Shown in pieces: positions 1 to 8,193 of a DNA stretch of 64,000 nt. How positions within the stretch are numbered: the first letter of the stretch is position 1; the number at the start of each line of letters is the position of its first letter. The notes under the pieces were generated by a model. That model was given only the letters and a program-made list of their open reading frames with translations. It did no database searches and had not been told where the DNA came from. Source of the stretch: Clostridiales bacterium (GTDB taxonomy: Bacteria > Bacillota > Clostridia > Lachnospirales > Lachnospiraceae); the NCBI GenBank assembly GCA_018369015.1, contig JAGZDD010000002.1:29136-93135 (forward strand). The letters run 5' to 3'. The position numbers and the translations under genes were made by a program.

Positions 1-648
1 ATGATCCGGCGAAACATTTGTAAAAATAGCGTAGTCAAAAAGCATGCCGCACACTCTCTGGCACATGAGCGCCTGAGAAGAGACCTCCATAATCGCCGCC
101 CTGCAGCCGTCGTCTGCCATCATACGTAAATATTTTTGTATGAGATAAGATTCCGGCGTTGTATTGGCCGACAAAAAATGATGCTTCCCTGTAAATATCC
201 CAGTCGTTCCAATAAGGCCGGAGGGAATATCCGCCCTATCTAAAATATTTTTTAATATTCCCGCTGTTGTTGTCTTTCCCTTTGTTCCTGTAATTCCGAT
301 GAGCGTCAGCTTTTTTTCAGGATAACCGAAAAAGGCTCTCGACATTTCACCAAGCGCCTTCCGGGTATTTGTTACCGAAATAAGACATACATTTTTTTCC
401 AGGGCAATATCTTGCAGCACCTTTCGTTTTTTTGCTGAAATATCCTGCTGTATCACCACCGCACCCGCTCCCCGGGCCATAGCGTCCTTTGCATAGTCAT
501 GTCCATCCAAAGCATAACCCTTTAAACAAACAAAAACTGACCCGGACACATCTTTTCTTGAATCATATATAATATCGCTGACCTGAATATCCACACTTCC
601 ACAAATCAGACGGTAAACCACATTTTTCAGCAGCCATACTAAAAGCAT
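1..648 (-). CDS. murE: MurE, UDP-N-acetylmuramyl-tripeptide synthetase, 5' part
   Basis: Cytoplasmic Mur ligase that adds the third amino acid to UDP-MurNAc-dipeptide in peptidoglycan synthesis. About 216 residues are visible; the gene runs off the left edge. The reading frame begins MLLVWLLKNV and carries the N-terminal motif DSRKDVSGSVFVCLKGY, the ATP-binding loop GITGTKGKTTTAG near residue 110 and the family hallmark EVSSQAL followed by FTNVSPDH at the truncated end. The specificity motif that separates Lys from diaminopimelate addition lies outside the window. The ATG at 648 is a choice: the frame stays open further upstream and the ribosome-binding site there is weak. It follows the condensin operon by about 110 bases on the same strand and may be co-transcribed with it. 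Confidence 0.92.
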   Translation of the reverse strand, partial: MLLVWLLKNVVYRLICGSVDIQVSDIIYDSRKDVSGSVFVCLKGYALDGHDYAKDAMARGAGAVVIQQDISAKKRKVLQDIALEKNVCLISVTNTRKALGEMSRAFFGYPEKKLTLIGITGTKGKTTTAGILKNILDRADIPSGLIGTTGIFTGKHHFLSANTTPESYLIQKYLRMMADDGCRAAIMEVSSQALMCQRVCGMLFDYAIFTNVSPDH

Positions 649-756
649 TGCACCACATCCGAAAAACTTCCGCTTTCTAACACAATATGCGCTTTTATGG
701 CAAAAAGTTCCCCGGCGCACATCCTGGCAGCGCCGCGCACAGAGCGGCATGAAAAT

Positions 757-3700
757 TTAAATGAAGTCAAAGACCTCCTGCTCAAAATCAATTTTTACGT
801 ATTCCATATCATCAATTTTAATATTAGAATAGTAGTCCACAACAACTGTCTGAACCTTTCCGTCGATCATTTTTTGTCCAAGTGTATAATTCACATCAAA
901 CATTCCTGAAATCGCGGGAGTTGCCCCACGGGCCGGAACAATCATCTGTACATGGTTTGTTTTCAGCAGCTTAAAAATCGGTTCCCATATGTAAATATCC
1001 TTAGCAGCCCCAAAGGGATTATCAATAAATATCACTTTTCCGCTGGAAACGCCGTCTCCGTCTTTGGAGTAGAGAGCGGAAATATAATTGATGACAGCGA
1101 TAAGGAACTGGATATAAATTCCCTGGGACTGTCCTGTGCTTCCCACTGCCTCCTCATATTTTAAATAGCGGCTTTGCTCATGGATACGCTCCCGCTTATA
1201 TAAATTCAGACGGATCCGGTTCATATCCGTGACAATGACGGAAAATAAATTTTTCCACGCCAGCTTTTGCCGTATATATTTGAGTTTATCATCAAAATCC
1301 TTGTACGAATCTGCATTAACAACAATCGTATCAATATATTCGGACATGCGCTGTTTATAAAATTCCTCACGGACATAAGGAATCTTTAGCTGAAGCATTG
1401 GCACCAGCTGTCCGTCCAGCATAATCTTTGAAAGCCCTGGAAGCCGCTCCAGCTCTGTCTTAATATCAAGGCATCTCTGAAGACATTGATCCTCAAAGCT
1501 TTCTTTAATCTGGACCATATCCTTAATCCCCTGATGGATCCGATCTTTCTCAAGCCGTATAATCTGGACTGTTTCCCGGATATTTTCTTCAAGCTCCCGC
1601 GCCTCATCGGCATTTTTCGGCAATTCCATATGATAGCGGATCTCATCCGCCAAAGCGGATGACTTTTGCTCTAACATCAGATCCGCAAGCTGATCTCTAT
1701 GTTTCTCAAATGCTTCCCGCCTTTTAACTTCTTCATTTTTTAACCGCTCATACTGCTCTAAAAGCTCCTCACAGCGTTTGCGAAGGCCGCTTCCGTCGGC
1801 ATAAAAATCCCGGGTCATATTATAGGTCACGTGGGCCGTGCGCATGAGCCGTTCCAGATCCTTTCGCGTATCTTCAATACTGTGAAGCTCCCTGCCTCCC
1901 CTGACGGCTGTTTCATTGGCCAGGGTAAGCTTTTGCCGCATATTCTCAAGAGCCGCATTTTGTTCTTTCATAAAGTAATCATAATTTTTATCCTTTATAT
2001 CCACAGCCTCAAAGCTTCCATACTTCTCTTCAACTGCCAAAATAGCATTTTCAATCCGTCCGGCCAGCCGGTTTTTATCCGCACGTACGCCTTCCGCAAT
2101 ACGGCTCATTTCCTGAAGTTCCTCCCGAAGCTGCGCAAGCTCCTCCCGAAGCCCTTCAAGCTCCTTTGGCAGACTTGGCATGAGCGTACCTTTTTCCCGC
2201 ATTTGCGCAAGCTCCTCTAAATCAATCCCCCGCTCCAAAATAAACTCTTTAAGCCTTTCCATAGTCTGCTCATAGCTTTCGAGAAGCTGGCGCTTATCGT
2301 CCATATCCATATGCTCTTTCTCAAAAGCATCCTTAAGCCCGCAAAAAGCCGAATCAATGTCGTCGCTGCTTTCTAAAGGCTTGGCAGCGCCGCCTGTTTC
2401 ACCGCGGTCAGCGTTTTCGCCGTTACCTGCTTCACCGCCGCCTGTTTCGCCGCCATCTGCCGCGGCTGCTGCTTCTTCGCCATCTGCTTCCTCTTTAGCA
2501 GGCTCTTCCTCACTTTCAGGCTCATAGTAGCCGCTGTATATTTCCTGCCACTTTTTCTCCTGAGCAGCGCGCTGGCCTTCAAGAAATTCAATACGTCTGC
2601 GATCCCCGGCAATCTGACGATCGCTTTCCTCTATCGAAATTTTTAGTTGATTTATTTGAACATTTAAAGAGCGCACCTGCTCGCCATAACGTTCCTTCCG
2701 CTGCACCGCTTCATCGAGGTCCTGATTCTTTTTTGCAATCGCTTCAAGCGCCTGGCACTCCTCCTCAAGCTCCTTCATTCTTTCCGTCTGACGGGCAATA
2801 TTTTCCTTTTCACTGTCAATAAATTTTTCCATCTCAGAAATTTCACCCGCAAGAGCGCTGTCTTCTTTTAAAAGCTCTGACAGTTGTTCACGATTTTTAG
2901 CTGCAACAGCTAATTTATCCACATATTTATCGTAATAATCCACGATAAACTCACCAAGGTACTCTGCGTCCTCCACATAGGTTTTGCTTGTGTCTTCAAG
3001 GCGCAAAAGCTCCCTCCTAAGCTCATCCGCCTCACTTTTAAGCGCCTCCCGGCGCTGCTTTACTTCTTTTTCATCATAAAAAAGACGTTTATTTTTGGAC
3101 AGAAAAAGCACATGCTCATCGATCGTGGCTTCATTGCTGCCAAGAACCACATCCAGGCCGACAATCGGATAAAGGTTTTCCCCAAATTCCTTTTCTTCCA
3201 AAATATGATCCGCCGCCAGCTTTGTAAAGCCCTCCTGAACAATCACTGAGCAGGGCAGATAAGGCATACGTGAAAGGAGCGCCTGGCGTTCCTTAATATC
3301 CAACCCGGCAATATAATCGCTGCCAAGCATACAGGTTACGCCATGGCAGCGGCGGATATAGTCCATAAGCTCTTTAAGCCCCTGATCTGCAAGCATTGGC
3401 TGGAATGAAGAAAGCTGGTCATAAAACGTCTTTATCCTGCTTGCTTGCCTGCGTTTTTCAAATAAGTCGACAATAATCCGCTGCCAGCGTTCATAAATGA
3501 CGTTTTTCAGTTCTCTGTAATCCTTTGCATGATAAACGTCCATGAGTTTATCCGCCTTGGCTTTTTTTTGCTGCCAGGCCTTCTCAAACAATGCAAACTC
3601 ATTGTCCGAAGCTTTCAGGCTTTCTGATGTCACCCGTATAGCCTCCCGCCGTATTCCGGCCTCGTGAATACGCTCCTTCGCCTTTGCTATATTCTCTTTT

Positions 3701-5289
3701 TTAATGGAAATATTCCCGGAAATATTGCGTCTTTCAATCTGGTTATTTCTGATTTCACGCTCGCTTCCCTCAACAAGAAGAGAATTTACATTTCCGGCCA
3801 ATGCCTGGATTTGCGCAAGAAAACGTTCTCCGTCGCTCTTAGCCCGCATAAGCTCGCTTTCCGCTACGGCCAGCTCCTTTTCCATAGCGCTCCTGCGGCT
3901 CTCATTTTGACGGTATTTCGTTTGTTCAAGCTCCAAATCCTTTTTGCATTGCAAAAGCTCGTCTGTCCAAAGCTTTTCATTCTTTTCAAAATAGTGTTTT
4001 TGCTGCAAAGCGTAGCTGCGAAGCCTTGTCAGCAGCTCGCCGTGATCTTTATATGAATCGTCAATGATATGGCGGATGCCTTCCGCCTTTTTCTTGTATT
4101 CCACATAGTCTATATAATTGTTAATACTCTGCTTCATGTTCAATTCAAGACGCTTACTGTCCTGGCGGGCGCGCAGCTTCTGAATTTCTTCGTCATATTT
4201 GCCGGTATCGGCTTCACAGGCCGCAAGACGGTCCTGCGTCTGCTGAACCTTTGCCGTTTCCAGCCTTCTTGTAATCTCCCCGATTTTTCCGGAATACAAA
4301 TCCTTTTCTTTATTCGCCAGGGCAACCTCCTTTTCCTTTTGACGAAGAACATTGCTGGCCGTATTATAGGTTTTCACCAAATCCAGATAAAAATTCTGTT
4401 CTTCCTTATAAAGCAGGTCAAGAGTTCTGATACGCCCGGCAAAGTTTTCCAATGCTTCTATCTGGTATTCATAGCCGGAAATTTCTTCCTTCTTTTTTGA
4501 AAGCTCCAAAAGCCGGTCTTTAATTTCCATTAGCGTTCTGGCCATATCTGAATGAGACTGGCCTTCTGCTTTCATCAAAAATGCCTTCTGGATAATTTCT
4601 TCAATCAAAAGATCCTCAATGACTTTCCGGGTCGTCTTAAAATTCGACTCGAACCAAGTGCGCACATGGCCCTCTGTTTTATTAATCCCCCGGACAATTT
4701 CCCATGCGCTTTCATAAAGCCCATACCGGCTTATAAAGCGCTGATATTCGCCCTTCCGTTCAAAAATATGGACATTGAGGCTGTAATCGCTATGCCCCAG
4801 CGCTTTAAGATAGGCGCGAAGCCCTCCGTAGGTGATACGTTCCCTGCCATTGCGCAGGGGAAGATTAATAATATCATTGTCATTATATTCCCGATAAAAA
4901 ATTACATAATTAAAATAATCGATGGACGCAACATCCCTGGACTTTTCGCTGCTGCCGTCGTCCTTTGCCTTCCGGGCGCAAAAGCCTGTCAGCATGTACT
5001 TGTAGTCGTCCTTAATATCCTTTTCGTCCAGCTTCCATTCCACAAGAGAATGAATGGTCGTACTTCCATCCCCGGTCCTGAAAAGCTTTTCAACAGGCTG
5101 TTTGTCGTCCAGGGTACAGTTTGGAATTAAATTCTGGAACAGGAGAAGCATAAGTACGCTCTTTCCGCCGCCGTTTGCCAAATCATACAGCGCGTTTCTC
5201 CCATCAAAACGCATAACGAAATCATCATAAAACTGAGTGCCAAAATTATATTTTACATTATTCACACGAATCCGGTTAATGTGAGGCAT
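757..5289 (-). CDS. SMC/MukB-like condensin ATPase (JetC-like)
   Basis: About 1510 residues. The N-terminus has a P-loop, LANGGGKSVLMLLLFQN near residue 40. Very long Glu/Lys/Arg-rich coiled coils follow, then a C-terminal head with GSTGQSQGIYIQF (signature-like) and Walker B VIFIDNPFGAAKD. Split head halves joined by coils are the SMC/MukB/JetC architecture. Size and gene order (kleisin-like, KITE-like, SMC-like) match Wadjet/MksBEF condensins, which extrude DNA loops. The Walker B aspartate is followed by Asn rather than the usual Glu. An acidic Gly/Glu/Ala-rich stretch interrupts the coil at residues about 923-971. The start at 5289 is chosen because AAAGGAGG lies just upstream; it overlaps the preceding gene by 14 bases, indicating coupling. 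The assignment to this superfamily is firm; anti-plasmid function is inference. Confidence 0.82.
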   Translation of the reverse strand: MPHINRIRVNNVKYNFGTQFYDDFVMRFDGRNALYDLANGGGKSVLMLLLFQNLIPNCTLDDKQPVEKLFRTGDGSTTIHSLVEWKLDEKDIKDDYKYMLTGFCARKAKDDGSSEKSRDVASIDYFNYVIFYREYNDNDIINLPLRNGRERITYGGLRAYLKALGHSDYSLNVHIFERKGEYQRFISRYGLYESAWEIVRGINKTEGHVRTWFESNFKTTRKVIEDLLIEEIIQKAFLMKAEGQSHSDMARTLMEIKDRLLELSKKKEEISGYEYQIEALENFAGRIRTLDLLYKEEQNFYLDLVKTYNTASNVLRQKEKEVALANKEKDLYSGKIGEITRRLETAKVQQTQDRLAACEADTGKYDEEIQKLRARQDSKRLELNMKQSINNYIDYVEYKKKAEGIRHIIDDSYKDHGELLTRLRSYALQQKHYFEKNEKLWTDELLQCKKDLELEQTKYRQNESRRSAMEKELAVAESELMRAKSDGERFLAQIQALAGNVNSLLVEGSEREIRNNQIERRNISGNISIKKENIAKAKERIHEAGIRREAIRVTSESLKASDNEFALFEKAWQQKKAKADKLMDVYHAKDYRELKNVIYERWQRIIVDLFEKRRQASRIKTFYDQLSSFQPMLADQGLKELMDYIRRCHGVTCMLGSDYIAGLDIKERQALLSRMPYLPCSVIVQEGFTKLAADHILEEKEFGENLYPIVGLDVVLGSNEATIDEHVLFLSKNKRLFYDEKEVKQRREALKSEADELRRELLRLEDTSKTYVEDAEYLGEFIVDYYDKYVDKLAVAAKNREQLSELLKEDSALAGEISEMEKFIDSEKENIARQTERMKELEEECQALEAIAKKNQDLDEAVQRKERYGEQVRSLNVQINQLKISIEESDRQIAGDRRRIEFLEGQRAAQEKKWQEIYSGYYEPESEEEPAKEEADGEEAAAAADGGETGGGEAGNGENADRGETGGAAKPLESSDDIDSAFCGLKDAFEKEHMDMDDKRQLLESYEQTMERLKEFILERGIDLEELAQMREKGTLMPSLPKELEGLREELAQLREELQEMSRIAEGVRADKNRLAGRIENAILAVEEKYGSFEAVDIKDKNYDYFMKEQNAALENMRQKLTLANETAVRGGRELHSIEDTRKDLERLMRTAHVTYNMTRDFYADGSGLRKRCEELLEQYERLKNEEVKRREAFEKHRDQLADLMLEQKSSALADEIRYHMELPKNADEARELEENIRETVQIIRLEKDRIHQGIKDMVQIKESFEDQCLQRCLDIKTELERLPGLSKIMLDGQLVPMLQLKIPYVREEFYKQRMSEYIDTIVVNADSYKDFDDKLKYIRQKLAWKNLFSVIVTDMNRIRLNLYKRERIHEQSRYLKYEEAVGSTGQSQGIYIQFLIAVINYISALYSKDGDGVSSGKVIFIDNPFGAAKDIYIWEPIFKLLKTNHVQMIVPARGATPAISGMFDVNYTLGQKMIDGKVQTVVVDYYSNIKIDDMEYVKIDFEQEVFDFI

Positions 5290-6142
5290 CACGCTCCTCC
5301 TTTCCGCTGTCCGCCGCGCCCTCCACGGCATCTTGGTATCCCCTTGCGGGGTTTTTGCTGTCCACCGTGTTCCCTACGGCATCATAGTATCCCTTTACGG
5401 GGTTTTTGCTGTCCGCCGCGCCGCTTTCCTGCGCTATTTTCCAGGCTCCGGCCGCGATTTCATACAACCGCCCCCGGCTGTCCTCATAATAATTTTCCAC
5501 AAGCGCCTTAAAACGATCCTTCGCATAATAACGGCCGCCTAACTCTGTGAACAGATTTTGCTCTATAAGGAAATTAAAAACGAGCTTTACAAATCCTACC
5601 CTCGTTCCCCGGGCAGCCTTAAGGCTGGACATATCTTCATTGTTTGTCGTCACAGGCATATCTTCCCATAGCAGCGCAATCGTACGGAAGCTCTTTTCTT
5701 CCACCTCATTTTTCGTAAGAACCTCAAGTTTTGGAACAATTTGGTACAGCGCGGCGCTTGTCTTTTCAATCACATCCTCCGGCCGTACATATTCCCTCTG
5801 GGAATAGCTTCCAGAATCCTGATAAAACAGCGTCACTGTCTGAAAAATAATAAAATAGGCGAGAAAAAGCTCTTTGTTAAGCCGAAGCCCAATAAGTTTT
5901 TTCAGCTCATCATTTGTAAATCCAAATACCCGGTTATTATCCCCGGAAGTCAGATAAAGGGCGTAATTATATTCGTACAGCCTTAAATTCGCTGTATGCA
6001 GTAATGTGTCCAAAATATCCGCCACCGAAGCATTGGACGAAAAAGCCTCATACAGCTCCACATGACGGTTCTTGGAAATCTCCTCCCCGGTAAGCAGCAA
6101 AGAAAATATTTCCATCGCCTTATCCAGATTTTTATGCCCCAT
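5276..6142 (-). CDS. KITE/MukE-like condensin subunit (JetB-like)
   Basis: 288 residues, mostly helical, with no catalytic motif. It sits between a kleisin-like and an SMC-like gene, the position of JetB/MksE, whose winged-helix dimers bind the kleisin and DNA. From memory, related Clostridial proteins are labelled DUF6063, which I cannot check here. The ATG overlaps the upstream stop as TGATG and has a GGAGGG ribosome-binding site. The C-terminus (residues about 245-279) carries two tandem 17-residue repeats, SKNPVKGYYDAVGNTVD and SKNPARGYQDAVEGAAD, encoded by a 51-bp DNA duplication. This tail looks like a late addition rather than part of the fold. Confidence 0.72.
   Translation of the reverse strand: MGHKNLDKAMEIFSLLLTGEEISKNRHVELYEAFSSNASVADILDTLLHTANLRLYEYNYALYLTSGDNNRVFGFTNDELKKLIGLRLNKELFLAYFIIFQTVTLFYQDSGSYSQREYVRPEDVIEKTSAALYQIVPKLEVLTKNEVEEKSFRTIALLWEDMPVTTNNEDMSSLKAARGTRVGFVKLVFNFLIEQNLFTELGGRYYAKDRFKALVENYYEDSRGRLYEIAAGAWKIAQESGAADSKNPVKGYYDAVGNTVDSKNPARGYQDAVEGAADSGKEERDASH
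5306..5429. repeat. 51-bp tandem duplication inside the JetB-like gene
   Basis: Two full units (5306-5356 and 5357-5407) and the start of a third (from 5408). Each full unit contains a palindromic core, CCCCTTGCGGGG or CCCTTTACGGGG, preceded by GTAT. The length is a multiple of three, so the reading frame is kept. The same core occurs in the duplication at 22405-22512. Confidence 0.85.
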
Positions 6143-7656
6143 CAGCTTTCCCTCCTGTCAACGATTGAAAAATGTATATTTGAAATCTGCGCCCCTGAGC
6201 TTAAAGTTATTAAATCGTCAGGAACAAACTCCAAATCAAATACAAGCCCGGCAAATTCTCCCGGCAAGCTTTTCTTAATATACTGCGCCATAATCCCCTC
6301 AAGAAACGTGTCCTGGCTTTCGCAAACATGTCCAAGATCGTAATGCTTTTTCTGGCTCAAATGGACAATAAACGAAAAGTAGTCCCCATTTTTCAAAATA
6401 TTATCCGTAAATTTCATTTCATACATATGATTTAAAAATTTCAGATCAAAGCTTCCCCGGGCTAAAAGCTGCTCAAACAGTACCTTCAAAAAAATATCAA
6501 AATTCGCCTCAATCCGCGCCCCCGCCGCGTCATCCTCATAAACATAGAGCTGCTCCCGGCCTTCGGCTACATTTTCGCCCTTTTCCTGTTCATCCTCTTT
6601 ATATTCAAGCATATGATCCAATTGATATAAATTCAGCGTTTTATGCAGGTTCATAGCCAAAAGAGGAGACACAAAGGCTTCCAATCCATCCATACAGTCC
6701 TTTTTTACCATCCGTTCCAAAAAATCATCAAAATAGAACACATTTCTGAACCGGTTGTTTTTCGCCTTCTGTATAAGCTCATCCGCCTGTATTTGAAGTG
6801 TGGTACAGGCGGACAGCAGATCGCCATGGCGCCTTATTGCCCGCTTCAATTCACTGTCCAGGGCATAAATTTCCTCTATTTCCCCCGGAACCGCTTCCTT
6901 TTCAGCTTTCAGAAGCGCCTTGTCTACGAGCGCCTTATTCGATTCAAAAAGCCTTTGTTCCTCCTTAAACCATGCAAGGACGCTTTTTGAAAAATCATCC
7001 AGGGCCTTAACGCCGGCAAAAATATTTTGCGCAAGCAGACGCATAACTTCATCCCTGCGTACCATCAGACGCCCTACCTCGCCGTTGATTTGGCGGGCAA
7101 CGTCCAGCGCTCCATTAAAATTATTCAGCCGTATCATTTTTTCCAAAAGAAGCTGCTCTGTCGTAATCTTACTTTCGTCCTTTACCTCTTTTGTATCAAG
7201 ATAAAATTCAATAGCATCCCCGGTAATAAAATAAACAAGAGTGTCATCCCTGAACCGGCTGTCAATGAGCTTTACCCTGGCGCGCACCGTGCTATGCTTC
7301 TTTGGATCATAATATGTATAAATAAATGGCCGTCCATCGTTGCACAGTTTATCAAAAATATATTGAATAAGCCCGCCGGCATCATCTCCCGGAATTTCAT
7401 CCGCAAGAAAATCCCGCATAAACTGTTCATACATTGGATAGGTCACATCCCGGTCCTTAAAATGGTTTTCTTCAATAAAAAAACGCAAAACAGCCAAAAC
7501 GATATATCCCATATCCAGACCTGCATACTGGCCATCCTTATATTGGGCCATCGTATTCTCCGCAAGTTTAAAAAAAGGATAATATCGTTTCAGGTTTTGC
7601 ATTCGTTCCGTATGATGACTGATAATATCATTCATCAATGTAAAATCCTGTGCCAA
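6142..7656 (-). CDS. Kleisin/MukF-like condensin subunit (JetA-like)
   Basis: First gene of the condensin operon, about 504 residues from the chosen start. The sequence is helical, with an N-terminal segment rich in aromatic residues (LKRYYPFFKLAENT), a middle coiled region and an acidic stretch near the C-terminus. Related Clostridial proteins are, from memory, called DUF5716 or Wadjet JetA family. The frame is open up to 7833, but the consensus promoter at 7789-7817 implies transcription starts near 7781, so the first possible start is excluded. A TTG at 7656 follows GGAGG by nine bases; an ATG at 7635 is the alternative. The stop overlaps the next ATG (TGATG). Confidence 0.7.
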   Translation of the reverse strand: MAQDFTLMNDIISHHTERMQNLKRYYPFFKLAENTMAQYKDGQYAGLDMGYIVLAVLRFFIEENHFKDRDVTYPMYEQFMRDFLADEIPGDDAGGLIQYIFDKLCNDGRPFIYTYYDPKKHSTVRARVKLIDSRFRDDTLVYFITGDAIEFYLDTKEVKDESKITTEQLLLEKMIRLNNFNGALDVARQINGEVGRLMVRRDEVMRLLAQNIFAGVKALDDFSKSVLAWFKEEQRLFESNKALVDKALLKAEKEAVPGEIEEIYALDSELKRAIRRHGDLLSACTTLQIQADELIQKAKNNRFRNVFYFDDFLERMVKKDCMDGLEAFVSPLLAMNLHKTLNLYQLDHMLEYKEDEQEKGENVAEGREQLYVYEDDAAGARIEANFDIFLKVLFEQLLARGSFDLKFLNHMYEMKFTDNILKNGDYFSFIVHLSQKKHYDLGHVCESQDTFLEGIMAQYIKKSLPGEFAGLVFDLEFVPDDLITLSSGAQISNIHFSIVDRRES

Positions 7657-7788
7657 TTTCAATTTCCTCCGTTCCCACAGCAATGCCGGAGCTTCCCCGC
7701 AGCATATGGGGGCCACCAGCAGGGGCAATCCTGAACTTTCATTTATGGCAATACGCCGGATGGCGACATTCCCATTTTCGTAAATTTT

Positions 7789-7817
7789 ATTATATAGGAT
7801 ACGGAAGATAATGTCAA
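7789..7817 (-). promoter_or_regulatory. Promoter of the condensin operon
   Basis: On the minus strand TTGACA (7817-7812) and TATAAT (7794-7789) are separated by 17 bases, a perfect sigma-A consensus. It places the transcript start near 7781 and a leader of about 125 bases before the probable TTG start. No operator was recognised, so expression may be constitutive. Confidence 0.85.
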
Positions 7818-7877
7818 AACTAACTCTTGACACAAACGATTGACGTTATATAGCAATATACAGGCGTTCAGACAGCG

Positions 7878-8193
7878 AAACTGTCATAGTAAACGGACAT
7901 GCCGCCTAACGGCGGCATCACTATAAATGAAAGCCAGGATTGCTCCGTGCCTGCGGCAGTCTACGCTGCCGCTCCGGTCGGTGCTTAACAAGCGCCACTG
8001 GCGCTTAGCACCCCGCAATCCTGCCCCAAGGTATTCGGACTTTCCGCTGCCTACGGCAGGTCTACGCTTCGCTCCGGTCGTTGCTAGACGCGTGCCACTG
8101 GCACGCAGCAACCGTCCTCATACCTTGAGGTTATCAAATGTGCAGACACAGGGTCAAGTAAACTTGCCCCTGCGCCTGCCCACTTGATAGCTT
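7878..8193. repeat. Intergenic repeat block with several hairpins
   Basis: This gene-free stretch holds two diverged direct copies of a roughly 65-bp unit (about 7950-8012 and 8050-8112). Each has a GCCTRCGGCAG run, a GCTCCGGTCG core and a palindrome (GCGCCACTGGCGC or GTGCCACTGGCAC). It also has the short hairpin GCCGCCTAACGGCGGC near 7901, and the phrases CTGTCATAGTAAAC and CTTTCATAGTAAAC at its two ends. It lies between the NagZ stop and the condensin promoter. Small open frames here on both strands follow the repeats and are not believed to be genes. Confidence 0.6.

Noticed and set aside
649..756. Possible JetD gene between the condensin operon and murE
   Set aside because: Only about 108 bases, with no Toprim-like motif in any frame.
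4552..5130. 192-residue plus-strand frame opposite the SMC-like gene
   Set aside because: It lies wholly antisense to a convincing coding region, lacks a ribosome site and resembles no family.
7884..8187. Two short open frames on opposite strands in the repeat block
   Set aside because: They follow the hairpin repeats, overlap each other on both strands, have no ribosome-binding sites and show biased low-information protein.
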